From Clostridia bacterium UC5.1-1D2 (GTDB lineage: Bacteria; Bacillota; Clostridia; Lachnospirales; Lachnospiraceae), in NCBI GenBank assembly GCA_001304855.1, contig BBZN01000045.1, positions 1 through 34,672 on the forward strand: 34,672 nucleotides of DNA, given 5' to 3'. The translations under genes were made by a program, and so were the position numbers. The notes beneath the pieces were generated by a model. It had not been told where the DNA came from, ran no database searches, and worked only from the letters and a program-made list of their open reading frames with translations. Of the stretch, positions 9,101 to 16,619 are shown piece after piece; position 1 is the first letter of the stretch, and every line of letters starts with the position of its first letter.

Positions 9101-11114
9101 GGGAGTCGAAGGAGCAGTTCCTGTGGGAAACCATGTTTGAGCTGATGGCGGAGGACGGGGTGGACTTCCCGGAGAACGATTATAACAGGAGGACCCTGGA
9201 AAACGTTATCGGTTTGTGGGAGGAGGCGGAAAAAGCCGGGGAGCTTTCTGTCTGCACTTATATTCTCAGCGAGGCCGGAAAGCGGGGATTGAAGCTCCCG
9301 GAACCCAAGGGAAAAACCCAGCTGGATGCAGTGGTACAGTATCTGGCGGAGGTGGCCCGCAGAGGGCTACCGTGAGCTCAGAAGCTGTGGCTTCCTGTGC
9401 TTCCTGAGGAATTGCTTCTGGAGCAGCTGGAGGGCTGGAGCCAGGGACTATTTGACGGAAAAGACTGGCCTGCATATCCTGAGAAGTGGGAACTTACATC
9501 CATCATAGGTCTTTGCGACAATCCCATGGACCAGGCGCAGATGCCCCTGGTGCTGAACTTTACCGAGTATGGACATCACGCGGTCTGCGGAATAGCCATG
9601 AGCGGCAAGAGCACGTTTCTTCAGACGGTGGTATACGATCTGATACACAGGTATTCGCCGGAATACTTAAACGTATATATTCTGGATTTTTCCAGCAGAA
9701 TGCTGGGAGCCTTTGAGGAGGCGGCCCATGTGGGAGGAGTCCTCTATGAGAGCGATCTGGATACAGTGGGCAAATTCTTCCATATGCTGGAAAAGATGGT
9801 GAAGGAGAGAAAACAGCTGTTCAGAGGCGGCAACTACAGCCAATACGTTTTGACCCACGGAGTTACCTGCCCGGTGATACTGGTGGTAATCGACAATATT
9901 GCGGGCTTCAGGGAAAAGACGGAATTCCTGTACGACGATATCCTGATGCAGCTGTCCAGGGAATGCGCTTCCTACGGCATTTACCTGCTTATATCAGGGG
10001 CAGGATTTAACACCGCTGAGATTCCGGTGCGCCTGAGGGACAATATCCACAGGACCATCTGTATGGAGATGCAGGATCGGTTCCAGTACGGCGACTGTCT
10101 GAATACGATGCAGCTTTCCGTAATTCCCGAACCGGGAGTCCACGGCAGAGGATTGGCGCTGGTTAACGGTGATGCCCTGGAATTCCAGACGGCCCTGTCC
10201 CTTGAGGCAACAGATGATTACAAGCGGAACGAGGAAATACAGAAGGAGTGCAGGCGGCTTACAGGCTGCTGGAAGGGAAAAGCGGCCCGGCCCATTCCGA
10301 AGATTCCGGAGAAGCCCATGTGGTCGGAGTTTGCGGCCCTTGAACAGGTGCGCAGCCTGGCCGAAGATGACAGAAGCCTGCCTGCAGGCTACGACGCTGA
10401 GACTGCGGATATATACTCCATCGATCTGTCCAGGAATTACTGCTATCTGATATCGGGAAAGGCCAGAACGGGCAAGACCAATTTCCTGAAAGGACTTATG
10501 GGGGCCGCCCGTCTGCGGAAGGGCCGCATCGTTGTGGTGGAACTGGGCGGACAGGAGCTTATGAAGACGGCGGCCGGGCTGGGGGCGGAGTATATCGGCG
10601 CTATCCGGAATATATGGAGTTTATGGAGAGGTTTATTCCTGTCTTTAAGGAGAGAAACCAGATTAAGAAGGAATGCCAGCGCCAGGGCATGGAGGAACAG
10701 GAGATTTACGACAGAATGGCCCGGGAGGAAGCCTACTACATATTTATTGCAGATTTGGCGGCATTTACCATGGCGGCCCACGGGGAGCAGGGAATGAAGG
10801 ACAACCTCTGGGGCGGTATGTCGAATCTCTTTGAGAAGGGATTTCTCCACAACATTTATTTTGTGGCCTGCCTGAACCAGGACCAGAGAATGGATCTTAT
10901 GGGCAAGGCGGTGTTTGAACAGTTTATCCGCGCCAGGAAAGGCATACATCTGGGAGGCGGCGTTACGGCTCAGAGAATTTTTGATTTTAACGGAATGCCG
11001 TTTAGCGAGCAGTCGGCTGTGGAAAAGCCGGGCGTCGGTGCGGTTCCTCCATGTGACAATGAACCTTACCACAGAATCGTGATACCATTTGTAAAGGGGC
11101 AGCCGTCGGTATGA
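6119..11114 (+). CDS. essC: Type VII secretion FtsK/SpoIIIE-family ATPase EssC (several frameshifts)
   Basis: This is the motor of type VII secretion, a membrane ATPase that drives WXG100 substrates across the membrane. After repair it has about 1,660 residues. Two N-terminal FHA-like domains come first, the second with SKKHAVI and SSKNGVFIND. Two TM helices follow (about nt 6895-6970 and 7005-7065, MYTGIITSVCSAFIGV), then three P-loop domains. D1 has Walker A GTTGSGKS (about residue 715) and Walker B LFIIIDEFAE. D2 has GIAMSGKS (about 1160) and VVIDNIAGF. D3 has GKARTGKT (about 1446). The start ATG 6119 has GGGGG upstream. Frames are broken near 6380, 6620, 6645, 6970, 9358, 9388 and 10605. 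At 6970 one G is missing from a G-run, and a stop at 9373 is explained by two compensating indels. All three Walker A motifs are intact. The stop overlaps the LytTR gene start (ATGA). Confidence 0.92.
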
Positions 11115-11841
11115 TAACATTTTTATCCTTTGCTTCCAAAAAAAATGAGAATGTACTGTTGAAGGACCAGCTTCGCATCCCGGCGGCAAGGTGGACGGAG
11201 GAGGCCTGGGTTTATGAACTTTTTGAGGAGCTGGAGCAGGTGGAAGAATACCTGTCCCAGGATCCTCTGCTGGATATTGTCAGCTGGGATGTGACGGTCC
11301 GGGGGCGGTGGAACGCCTGAAGGACATGCGCAGGCGCTATCAGCAGGCGTTTCTGCTGGTGGTTGCAGACGGAAGCGTTTCCCCTATGGTATATCTGCGC
11401 CCCGGGATTCTCCCCTCTTCCCTGCTGCTGAAACCTTTGAAAAAAGAAAATCTGGCTCAGGTTATAGGGGAGATGATGGAGGCCTTTGCCCAGAGATTTG
11501 AGGAGGAGACGGTTCCCGAGGTGTTTGTCATCGAATCCAGGGAGGGGAAGCAGTACGTCCCTCTCCAGCAAATCTGTTATGTGGAGGCCAGAGAAAAGAA
11601 AGTTTACATCCGCACTAAAAAGGAGGAGTTTGGCTTCTACGACACCATAGAGAGCATGGAGAAACAGCTGCCCGAGTCCTTCTGCCGCTGTCACAGAAGC
11701 TATATTGTAAATATGGCCAAGGTGAGAAAGGTGAAAGCCTCCCAGAATCTCATTGAGCTTCTGGACGGGCTGGAGGTGCCTTTGTCCAGAAGCTATAAAA
11801 AGACGATAAAGGAATATTACAACTATGACCCAGTGGATTGA
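11111..11841 (+). CDS. LytTR-family response regulator (frameshifted)
   Basis: This is a DNA-binding regulator of about 243 residues. The first 120 residues look like a divergent receiver domain (possible acceptor Asp in DIVSWDV, conserved-type Lys in LLKPLKK). The C-terminal 105 residues are a clear LytTR domain (YVPLQQICYVEAREKKVYI, FCRCHRSYIVNM, VPLSRSYKKTIKEY). The first frame stops at 11320 because a run of five G at about 11300 should be six. The second frame picks up exactly there. The gene starts inside the essC stop codon, so it belongs to the T7SS operon. No histidine kinase is present nearby, and the receiver may not be phosphorylated in the usual way. Its likely targets are the three direct-repeat promoters at 12842, 13931 and 19008. 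Confidence 0.88.
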
Positions 11842-12582
11842 GAGAGCGTTTTGTTTCAGCAAAAAAGAGTTTTTGGTGCTCCTGAGCCTGGGAGGCATCA
11901 GCCATATATACAGCTTTGAACTGCCCGGCAGGGAGGAGCTGGACCGTGAGGAGGCGATTTCCCTTCTCTATGGACTGGTGAAGCGGGGATTTGCAGAGGT
12001 GAGGGAGGATGAGGCCAGGCCTGTGCTGTCCCGGGATATAGGCAGCCTTTTGGAGGCGGTCCGCAGAGCCGGATACGCTCTGACCGTGATGCCGGGAAAT
12101 GCAGGCGTCCAGAGGATTATCTATCTGGGCGGCAGCGGTCTTGCGCTTACTGAGCTTACAGGCAGAAGGATGAGATCCGCATCAGAGAGATTTCGGCCGG
12201 GGAGATGAAGGGGCTTCTGCTTGACAGCGAAGGGCTTCCCGGAATGCCCTTTGAGACGGAGGCGGAGGGCAGCCGCATGGTTCGGCACCATCTGGAGGCC
12301 GGGGAGGAATGGGAGACGCTAAAGGCGAAAACTTCCCCTGCTCTGGAGGAACCTCTCCTGTCCGTTATGGAGGCGGAGCAGGCGGTGTGCGCCTGGGAGC
12401 TTTCAGATCTGGGAGAACAGCGAAAGCTCAGGCGGGCCCTGTTTCTGGAGGGGAGGGTAAACCCCTGGATTCTCTGGCAGGCGGAGGGGAAGGGGGAAGT
12501 GTTTATTGACAGTCTGGAGAGAAGGGAAAATCTGGAAGAGCTAATACTGAGAGAGATACAGGAAGGGGGAGAAACGTCATGA
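11825..12582 (+). CDS. T7SS-locus protein of unknown function, about 252 residues (frameshifted)
   Basis: The start ATG 11825 overlaps the LytTR gene by 17 bp, and the stop overlaps the yukD-like start (ATGA). The N-terminal half is alpha-helical with KKEFLVLLSLGG and a central strand-like segment (ALTVMPGN..RIIYLGGSGLAL). The C-terminal half is acidic (REISAGEMKGLLLDSEG; LEELILREIQEGGE). Near 12165 the frame shifts by one base, and the text continues smoothly (QKDEIRIREIS). There is no signal peptide or TM helix, so it is cytoplasmic. I do not recognise a family. Size, helix/strand order and position loosely recall the mycobacterial EspG chaperones, which is inference only. Confidence 0.6.
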
Positions 12583-12827
12583 TAATGGTAGACGTGATGG
12601 TGCCGTCCATAGGCAGGCAGTATAATTTCAGCCTGGAGGAACAGAGCCCCATCTCCATGCTTATTGCGGAGATTGCGGAGGTGATCTGTCAGAAGGAAAA
12701 CTGCTGCCTGGGGGGAAGCGTGGAAGAACTGACCCTCTGGAGCAGGGAGCACAAAAATATGCTTTCCGGGCAGGCCTCCCTCAGCCAGTACGGAATTGCC
12801 AACGGAAGCAGGCTGCTGTTGATTTAG
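12579..12827 (+). CDS. YukD/EsaB-like ubiquitin-fold T7SS accessory protein
   Basis: This encodes 82 residues (MIMVDVMVPSIGRQYNFSLEE...). The short beta-grasp pattern, the length and the ending GIANGSRLLLI are typical of WXG100-associated YukD/EsaB proteins, where the last strand carries an NGSxLLL-type motif. YukD/EsaB is a small cytoplasmic regulatory partner of the EssC machine in Firmicutes. The gene overlaps its upstream neighbour by ATGA and ends the tightly packed core operon begun at 5455. A second ATG two codons in (12585) could also serve as start. Confidence 0.8.
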   Translation: MIMVDVMVPSIGRQYNFSLEEQSPISMLIAEIAEVICQKENCCLGGSVEELTLWSREHKNMLSGQASLSQYGIANGSRLLLI

Positions 12828-12841
12828 AGCTAAAACTGGTT

Positions 12842-12906
12842 GTTGGTCTGTAAAAACAGGGCGTTCGTCAATTTTTCAGCCACCGGAAATAAAAAACTGT
12901 TATGAT
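12842..12906 (+). promoter_or_regulatory. Putative LytTR-controlled promoter 1
   Basis: The direct repeat is GTTGGTC (12842-12848) and GTTCGTC (12863-12869), 21 bp apart. An extended -10, TGTTATGAT, has its hexamer at 12901-12906, 38 bp after the start of the second repeat. No -35 hexamer is visible, as expected of an activator-dependent promoter. It drives the gene at 12934. Confidence 0.65.
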
Positions 12907-12933
12907 AAGGTCACAAGGCGAGGAGATGATAAA

Positions 12934-13290
12934 GTGTTTAGAGCGGACTTAGCTCCTATGGCAGCAGTCATAGAGGAAATGAGAAAGGTACCCAGACAAT
13001 TAAACGGATGTATGGATGAGCTTTCCCAGGCTGCCAGAGTCTTGCGGGAACTGTCTTATCTGGACGGGCCGTTGAAACAATTGAAAAGGGCCCAGGACAG
13101 GATGGACAGAGAGGGAGCTCAGGCGCTGGAGCTGCAGCGGGCCTTAGAGACGATACGGGAACAGTACCGCCGCAGCGAGCAAGGGGTAATGGACTACTGC
13201 GAGGAAACCGGCGCCATGGTGCGCAGGGAGGCAGCCTCCTATCAAAGGCTGGACTGGGTAGGGGATTTGCTGAAGGAAACCCTGACCTGA
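12934..13290 (+). CDS. Small helical WXG100/LXG-like protein
   Basis: This encodes 118 residues starting at GTG 12934, with AGGAG at 12921-12925. It is almost entirely predicted alpha-helical and heavily charged, with no signal peptide, as in T7SS substrates or their partners. Its middle (SQAARVLREL...LKRAQDRMDREGAQALELQRALE) resembles the N-terminal 85 residues of the putative effector at 19113 in pattern, so the two may share a helical targeting or pairing domain. A clear WxG turn is missing (DWVGD occurs near the C terminus). It sits under putative LytTR promoter 1. Confidence 0.6.
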   Translation: MFRADLAPMAAVIEEMRKVPRQLNGCMDELSQAARVLRELSYLDGPLKQLKRAQDRMDREGAQALELQRALETIREQYRRSEQGVMDYCEETGAMVRREAASYQRLDWVGDLLKETLT

Positions 13291-13319
13291 TAATTTAAAA
13301 CGAATCGGGAGGAACGGTT

Positions 13320-13910
13320 ATGAGAAACTATATGAAAAGATTTGCTGCAATAGGCATTGCGGCAGGGTTGTCTATAACAGGGAGCTTTCTGGCTTTTGGA
13401 TCAGCGGCCTCTCAGCCTGATACAAACGGCAATTATCAGAGCCAGGAGAATGTAAATTATCCGGGACGGTATGTGGATGGCTTTACCCTGGGGATGGGGT
13501 CGGATCGCGGGGGCCGTCTGGAGATTGAGAAGGTAGAGGACGGCTATATATGGGCCTCCGTTTACAGCCATGATTATTCAAGCAGCGGTACCACTGTAAA
13601 AGGCAGACTGGAGGGAGTCAGGCTGGAGGGAGGAATTGCGAAGGGCACATATGTCATAGGCTGGAACGAATACAGTGATACCTCCTGCAGCGTTGTATCT
13701 GAGACAGGGACCTTTGAGGTAAGGCTGAAAGATGCCGGCGACTGTTCTGTAACCAGTTTTAATGAAGGAACCGAGTATGAGGCAAAGGCCTACAGCCCTG
13801 TTGCGGTGCGGTTTAGGGACGGCGTTTTTGAGGATTACTATTTATTTCAGGACGAGTGGCAGGGAGAGATTGCCAATTGGTTTATGAGCGCCGAGGACGA
13901 TTTGTTTTAG
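13320..13910 (+). CDS. Secreted beta-rich protein, unknown
   Basis: This encodes 196 residues from ATG 13320 with GGAGGAACGG upstream. A Sec signal peptide (MRNYMKRFAAIGIAAGLSI...) closely resembles that of the protein at 14042. The mature part is rich in Gly, Tyr and Ser with alternating hydrophobics (RLEIEKVEDGYIWASVYSHD; VKGRLEGVRLEGG; AVRFRDGVFEDYYLFQDEW), suggesting a small beta-barrel or sandwich. It lies 29 bp after the helical protein and may be co-transcribed with it. No family recognised. Confidence 0.65.
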   Translation: MRNYMKRFAAIGIAAGLSITGSFLAFGSAASQPDTNGNYQSQENVNYPGRYVDGFTLGMGSDRGGRLEIEKVEDGYIWASVYSHDYSSSGTTVKGRLEGVRLEGGIAKGTYVIGWNEYSDTSCSVVSETGTFEVRLKDAGDCSVTSFNEGTEYEAKAYSPVAVRFRDGVFEDYYLFQDEWQGEIANWFMSAEDDLF

Positions 13911-13930
13911 AGCGTGTATGAAACCTGGTC

Positions 13931-13995
13931 ATTGGTCGGAAAAAACATGACGTTCGTCAGGCTTTCAGCACAGGAGGGGAATCATCTGCTATCAT
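13931..13995 (+). promoter_or_regulatory. Putative LytTR-controlled promoter 2
   Basis: The repeats are ATTGGTC (13931-13937) and GTTCGTC (13952-13958), 21 bp apart. An extended -10, TGCTATCAT, has its hexamer at 13990-13995, again 38 bp after the start of the second repeat. The flanking bases (CTGGT upstream, TTTCAGC downstream) also match promoter 1. It drives the 14042 gene and probably the WXG100 run. Confidence 0.65.
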
Positions 13996-14041
13996 AGGGG
14001 TATAAGGCAGGGAGATGAGAAAACTCCGGAAAGGATAAGAT

Positions 14042-14761
14042 ATGAAGGGATTGACAAAAAGATTCGCTGTATTGGGTATGGCGGCAGGCCTGTGGACGGC
14101 AGGAGCATTTCAGGCATTTGGAGCCGGTTGGCAGGAGGACCGCGGCAGATGGCAGTACGACGACGGAACAGGAACTCTTAAAAACCAGTGGAAAGCCATT
14201 GACGGGGTCAGTTATTATTTCGGTCAGGGCGGCTACATGATGACCGATACAATTACGCCCGATGGTTACAGGGTGGATGGAGCCGGAATGGTAACTTACG
14301 ATAAGCCTGACATGACCGCAGCCTATAAAGACAAAATAAGAGAAGCAGAAGAAACACAGAGGCAGCTGGATGAAAATATGAATATTACATTTTATGTAAA
14401 AGATTTGAACGGAGACGGAGATGAGGAGTTGCTGGCATTGGGAAGCTGGTGGTATGCCCAGGCCTGGAGCTACAGGGACGGACGGCTCACAGAGATCCCT
14501 ATGCCGGAAAACCTGCTGAAATATAATTTGCTCAGCGGCGTTACATTGCAGTCTGAGGAAAGCGGTTACGCCTCGCATACGGTAAGCACATTCTACAGAC
14601 TCAACAGCAATTATGAATTTGAATTTATAACAGGGGTGGAATGGAATAACGGAGCCTGGAATAATGAGGGGTATGACACATTTTATCTCCTTAACAGCAA
14701 ACTGGACTACGTGCGGGAAATTGACGATAATGAATACCTTTCGATTCTGGGAAGCTATTAA
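14042..14761 (+). CDS. Secreted protein with cell-wall-binding-like repeats and DLNGDG motif
   Basis: This encodes 239 residues. The signal peptide (MKGLTKRFAVLGMAAGLW...) is predicted to be cleaved near AFGA-GWQ. Repeats of the choline/cell-wall-binding type follow (RGRWQYDDGTGTL, GVSYYFGQGGYM, TPDGYRVDGAGMV). The C-terminal domain contains DLNGDGDEELL, a calcium-binding-like turn, and a beta-rich remainder. It shares this layout with the protein at 3443. It is the first gene after LytTR promoter 2 and is followed 75 bp later by the WXG100 genes. The likely location is the cell surface. Function unknown. Confidence 0.75.
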   Translation: MKGLTKRFAVLGMAAGLWTAGAFQAFGAGWQEDRGRWQYDDGTGTLKNQWKAIDGVSYYFGQGGYMMTDTITPDGYRVDGAGMVTYDKPDMTAAYKDKIREAEETQRQLDENMNITFYVKDLNGDGDEELLALGSWWYAQAWSYRDGRLTEIPMPENLLKYNLLSGVTLQSEESGYASHTVSTFYRLNSNYEFEFITGVEWNNGAWNNEGYDTFYLLNSKLDYVREIDDNEYLSILGSY

Positions 14762-14836
14762 TGCAGAAGTTTTGTACAGAGAGAGGAAAATGACAATTCA
14801 GGCTGAAAGGGAGAGCCTGGGAGGGAGGCGTCAGGA

Positions 14837-15142
14837 TTGGCGATAAATGAGATTGAGATGAACACGTCCACGCTGGCCGGAGACATTGAAAGCCTGGAGT
14901 CCCTGGTAACGGATTTGGAGAGTCAGATGAAGAAGATGTTCGGCTCCATAACGGAGCTGGATCGGATGTGGGACGGACCTGCCAACGCTGCATTTAACCA
15001 GCAGTTTCAAATCGACTACCAGTCGTGTGAAGAGATGTGCAGGGTGCTGAGGGAGCTCATAGGGAGCCTGAAGTATGCCAGAGAAGAATATGATAAATGC
15101 GAGCAGAATATAGATACGGTTATCCGCTCGATTCATGTATAA
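14837..15142 (+). CDS. WXG100-family protein 1
   Basis: This encodes 101 residues. I chose TTG 14837 because GGGAGG sits nine bases upstream. An in-frame ATG at residue 8 is the alternative. The helix-turn-helix layout has RMWDGPANAAF at the centre (W-x-G turn) and ends in a helix with YDKCE, a YxxxE export motif. WXG100 proteins are secreted as helical-hairpin dimers by EssC. It is first of five in a row. An internal Cys pair (SCEEMC) is unusual for the family. Confidence 0.85.
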   Translation: MAINEIEMNTSTLAGDIESLESLVTDLESQMKKMFGSITELDRMWDGPANAAFNQQFQIDYQSCEEMCRVLRELIGSLKYAREEYDKCEQNIDTVIRSIHV

Positions 15143-15154
15143 GGAGGGATGAAA

Positions 15155-15484
15155 ATGGCAATGGATAGCGCCGGCGTAGAGATTAAAGTCCTTCCGGAGG
15201 TCCTTAACGCCAAGGCACAGGAGGTAACTGCCGCAATCGGCCAGATGGAACGTCTTTTTGAATCCGTACAGAGAACGGTGGACAGAACCAGATATTACTG
15301 GGTGGGGGAGGCCGGGGAGCTGCACAGGAACAGCTTTAAGGAGCAGCAGGACGATATAAACCACATTCTGGAGCGTCTGAAGGAGCATCCGGTGGATCTT
15401 CAGAAGATTGCCCACACATATACGCAGACGGAAGAACAGCTGACTCAGGCTGCCAGCCAGATGTCAAGTAATCTGATAGAGTAG
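15155..15484 (+). CDS. WXG100-like protein 2
   Basis: This encodes 109 residues starting at ATG 15155, seven bases after AAGGAGG (an upstream ATG at 15149 is too close). The central turn is YYWVGEAGELH (W-x-G), with amphipathic helices on both sides and YTQTE (YxxxE) in the second helix. The tail AASQMSSNLIE almost matches that of WXG100 protein 5 (AHNAMSSNLID), which suggests that these two share a partner or export determinant. Confidence 0.85.
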   Translation: MAMDSAGVEIKVLPEVLNAKAQEVTAAIGQMERLFESVQRTVDRTRYYWVGEAGELHRNSFKEQQDDINHILERLKEHPVDLQKIAHTYTQTEEQLTQAASQMSSNLIE

Positions 15485-15494
15485 GAGGATAGAG

Positions 15495-15806
15495 ATGAGC
15501 AGCAGATCAGAGATTCGGTTCAATTTCAAACAGGCACTCGCCCAGGCCGACCGTCTGGACGATGTGGCCGATAAACTGGACCGGCTGTCAAAGGACACCA
15601 TGGAGAATTCCATGCAGACCCTGGCCTCTGCCTGGAGCGGTGATAACGCAACTGCTTTTCTGCGAAAGGAGGATATCTTAAAGGGAGATATAAAATCCAC
15701 AGCCTCCAGTGTCCATGACATTGCGGACGATATCCGCAGAATCGCAAGGCGGGTATACGAGGCGGAGATGGAAGCTCTGCGGATTGCCAAATCCCGCAGG
15801 TCCTGA
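15495..15806 (+). CDS. WXG100-like protein 3
   Basis: This encodes 103 residues with GGAGGATAGAG before ATG 15495. The turn is SAWSGDNATAF (W-x-G) and the flanking helices are amphipathic. The C-terminal helix (RRVYEAEMEALRIAKSRRS) is basic and lacks a clean YxxxD/E motif, so this member may travel as a heterodimer with a signal-bearing partner. It begins 10 bp after the previous stop. Confidence 0.82.
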   Translation: MSSRSEIRFNFKQALAQADRLDDVADKLDRLSKDTMENSMQTLASAWSGDNATAFLRKEDILKGDIKSTASSVHDIADDIRRIARRVYEAEMEALRIAKSRRS

Positions 15807-15879
15807 TAAGGCCGGGAATAAGAAGGAGCAGTATTAAAAAAATTACATATATAATCAAGTTTAAGGAGGATAAAATCAT

Positions 15880-16182
15880 ATGGCATCAACAATCAGAGTA
15901 ACAACGAAGGTATTGAGACAGAAAGCTGAGGAGCTGCGTGGGCTCAATGAAAAGTTCAAAACAGAGGTGGCCGGACTCAACGACAGTGAAGGCAGGCTGG
16001 CAACCATGTGGGAGGGCGAGGCACAGAAGGCGTTCCATCAGCAGTTCGCTATAGACAGTGAGAAATTCCAGGTATTTTACACAGGAATCAACCAGTATGT
16101 AGAGCGTCTCATTGCAACTGCAGACGCTTATGATAAGGCAGAGGCGGAAAATGTATCAACAGCACAGACCAGAAAAGCATAA
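15880..16182 (+). CDS. WXG100-family protein 4
   Basis: This encodes 100 residues, with AAGGAGG before ATG 15880. The canonical turn is TMWEGEAQKAFHQQF (W-x-G) and the C-terminal helix carries YDKAE (YxxxE). It is the closest of the five to typical EsxA/YukE-type WXG100 proteins in length and motif. The 73 bp before it is AT-rich and could carry its own promoter, though I see no convincing -35/-10 pair. Confidence 0.9.
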   Translation: MASTIRVTTKVLRQKAEELRGLNEKFKTEVAGLNDSEGRLATMWEGEAQKAFHQQFAIDSEKFQVFYTGINQYVERLIATADAYDKAEAENVSTAQTRKA

Positions 16183-16224
16183 ATAATACTATAAAAATAT
16201 AGAAAAAGAAAAGGAGAATTCATT

Positions 16225-16539
16225 ATGGAAGGCCAATTAAGAGTAACACCTCAGGATTTAATTAATACATCAACAGATTTCGGTTCAAGAGGACAGACAG
16301 TATCCAATCTGACGCAGGAAATGTTAAGCCTGGTAGCAGGTTTGAGCGGAGGATGGGAAGGCGACGCCTCAGGGGCATACACCAGAAAGTTTTCCGAACT
16401 GTCAGGGGATATCACTCAGATCAACAATAAAATTAAGGAACATGTGGAAGATCTCCAGGAGATGGCCAGGAAATACCAGACAGCTGAGGATACCAGTACG
16501 GAAGCGCACAATGCAATGTCTTCCAATCTGATCGATTAG
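16225..16539 (+). CDS. WXG100-family protein 5
   Basis: This encodes 104 residues, with AAGGAG before ATG 16225. The turn is SGGWEGDASGAY (W-x-G) and the second helix has YQTAE (YxxxE). The tail NAMSSNLID matches WXG100 protein 2. Together with protein 4 it looks like the most canonical Esx-type pair in the locus. It is followed 80 bp later by the VWA-FHA gene. Confidence 0.9.
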   Translation: MEGQLRVTPQDLINTSTDFGSRGQTVSNLTQEMLSLVAGLSGGWEGDASGAYTRKFSELSGDITQINNKIKEHVEDLQEMARKYQTAEDTSTEAHNAMSSNLID

Positions 16540-16619
16540 AACAGAATACATAACGATGAGAGGCTTTGCATCTTCGGCGGGGAAGGTGCAAAGTCTTAAA
16601 TGGAATAGAGGAAATGTTT

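Noticed and set aside
9373..9375. TGA in EssC as a selenocysteine or recoded codon
   Set aside because: No selenocysteine insertion hairpin is apparent, the position is in a linker between ATPase domains, and two compensating indels restore natural text without the stop.
10443..11189. Antisense open frame opposite the EssC D3 region and LytTR start
   Set aside because: It overlaps two strongly supported sense genes and shows no ribosome binding site or family motif.
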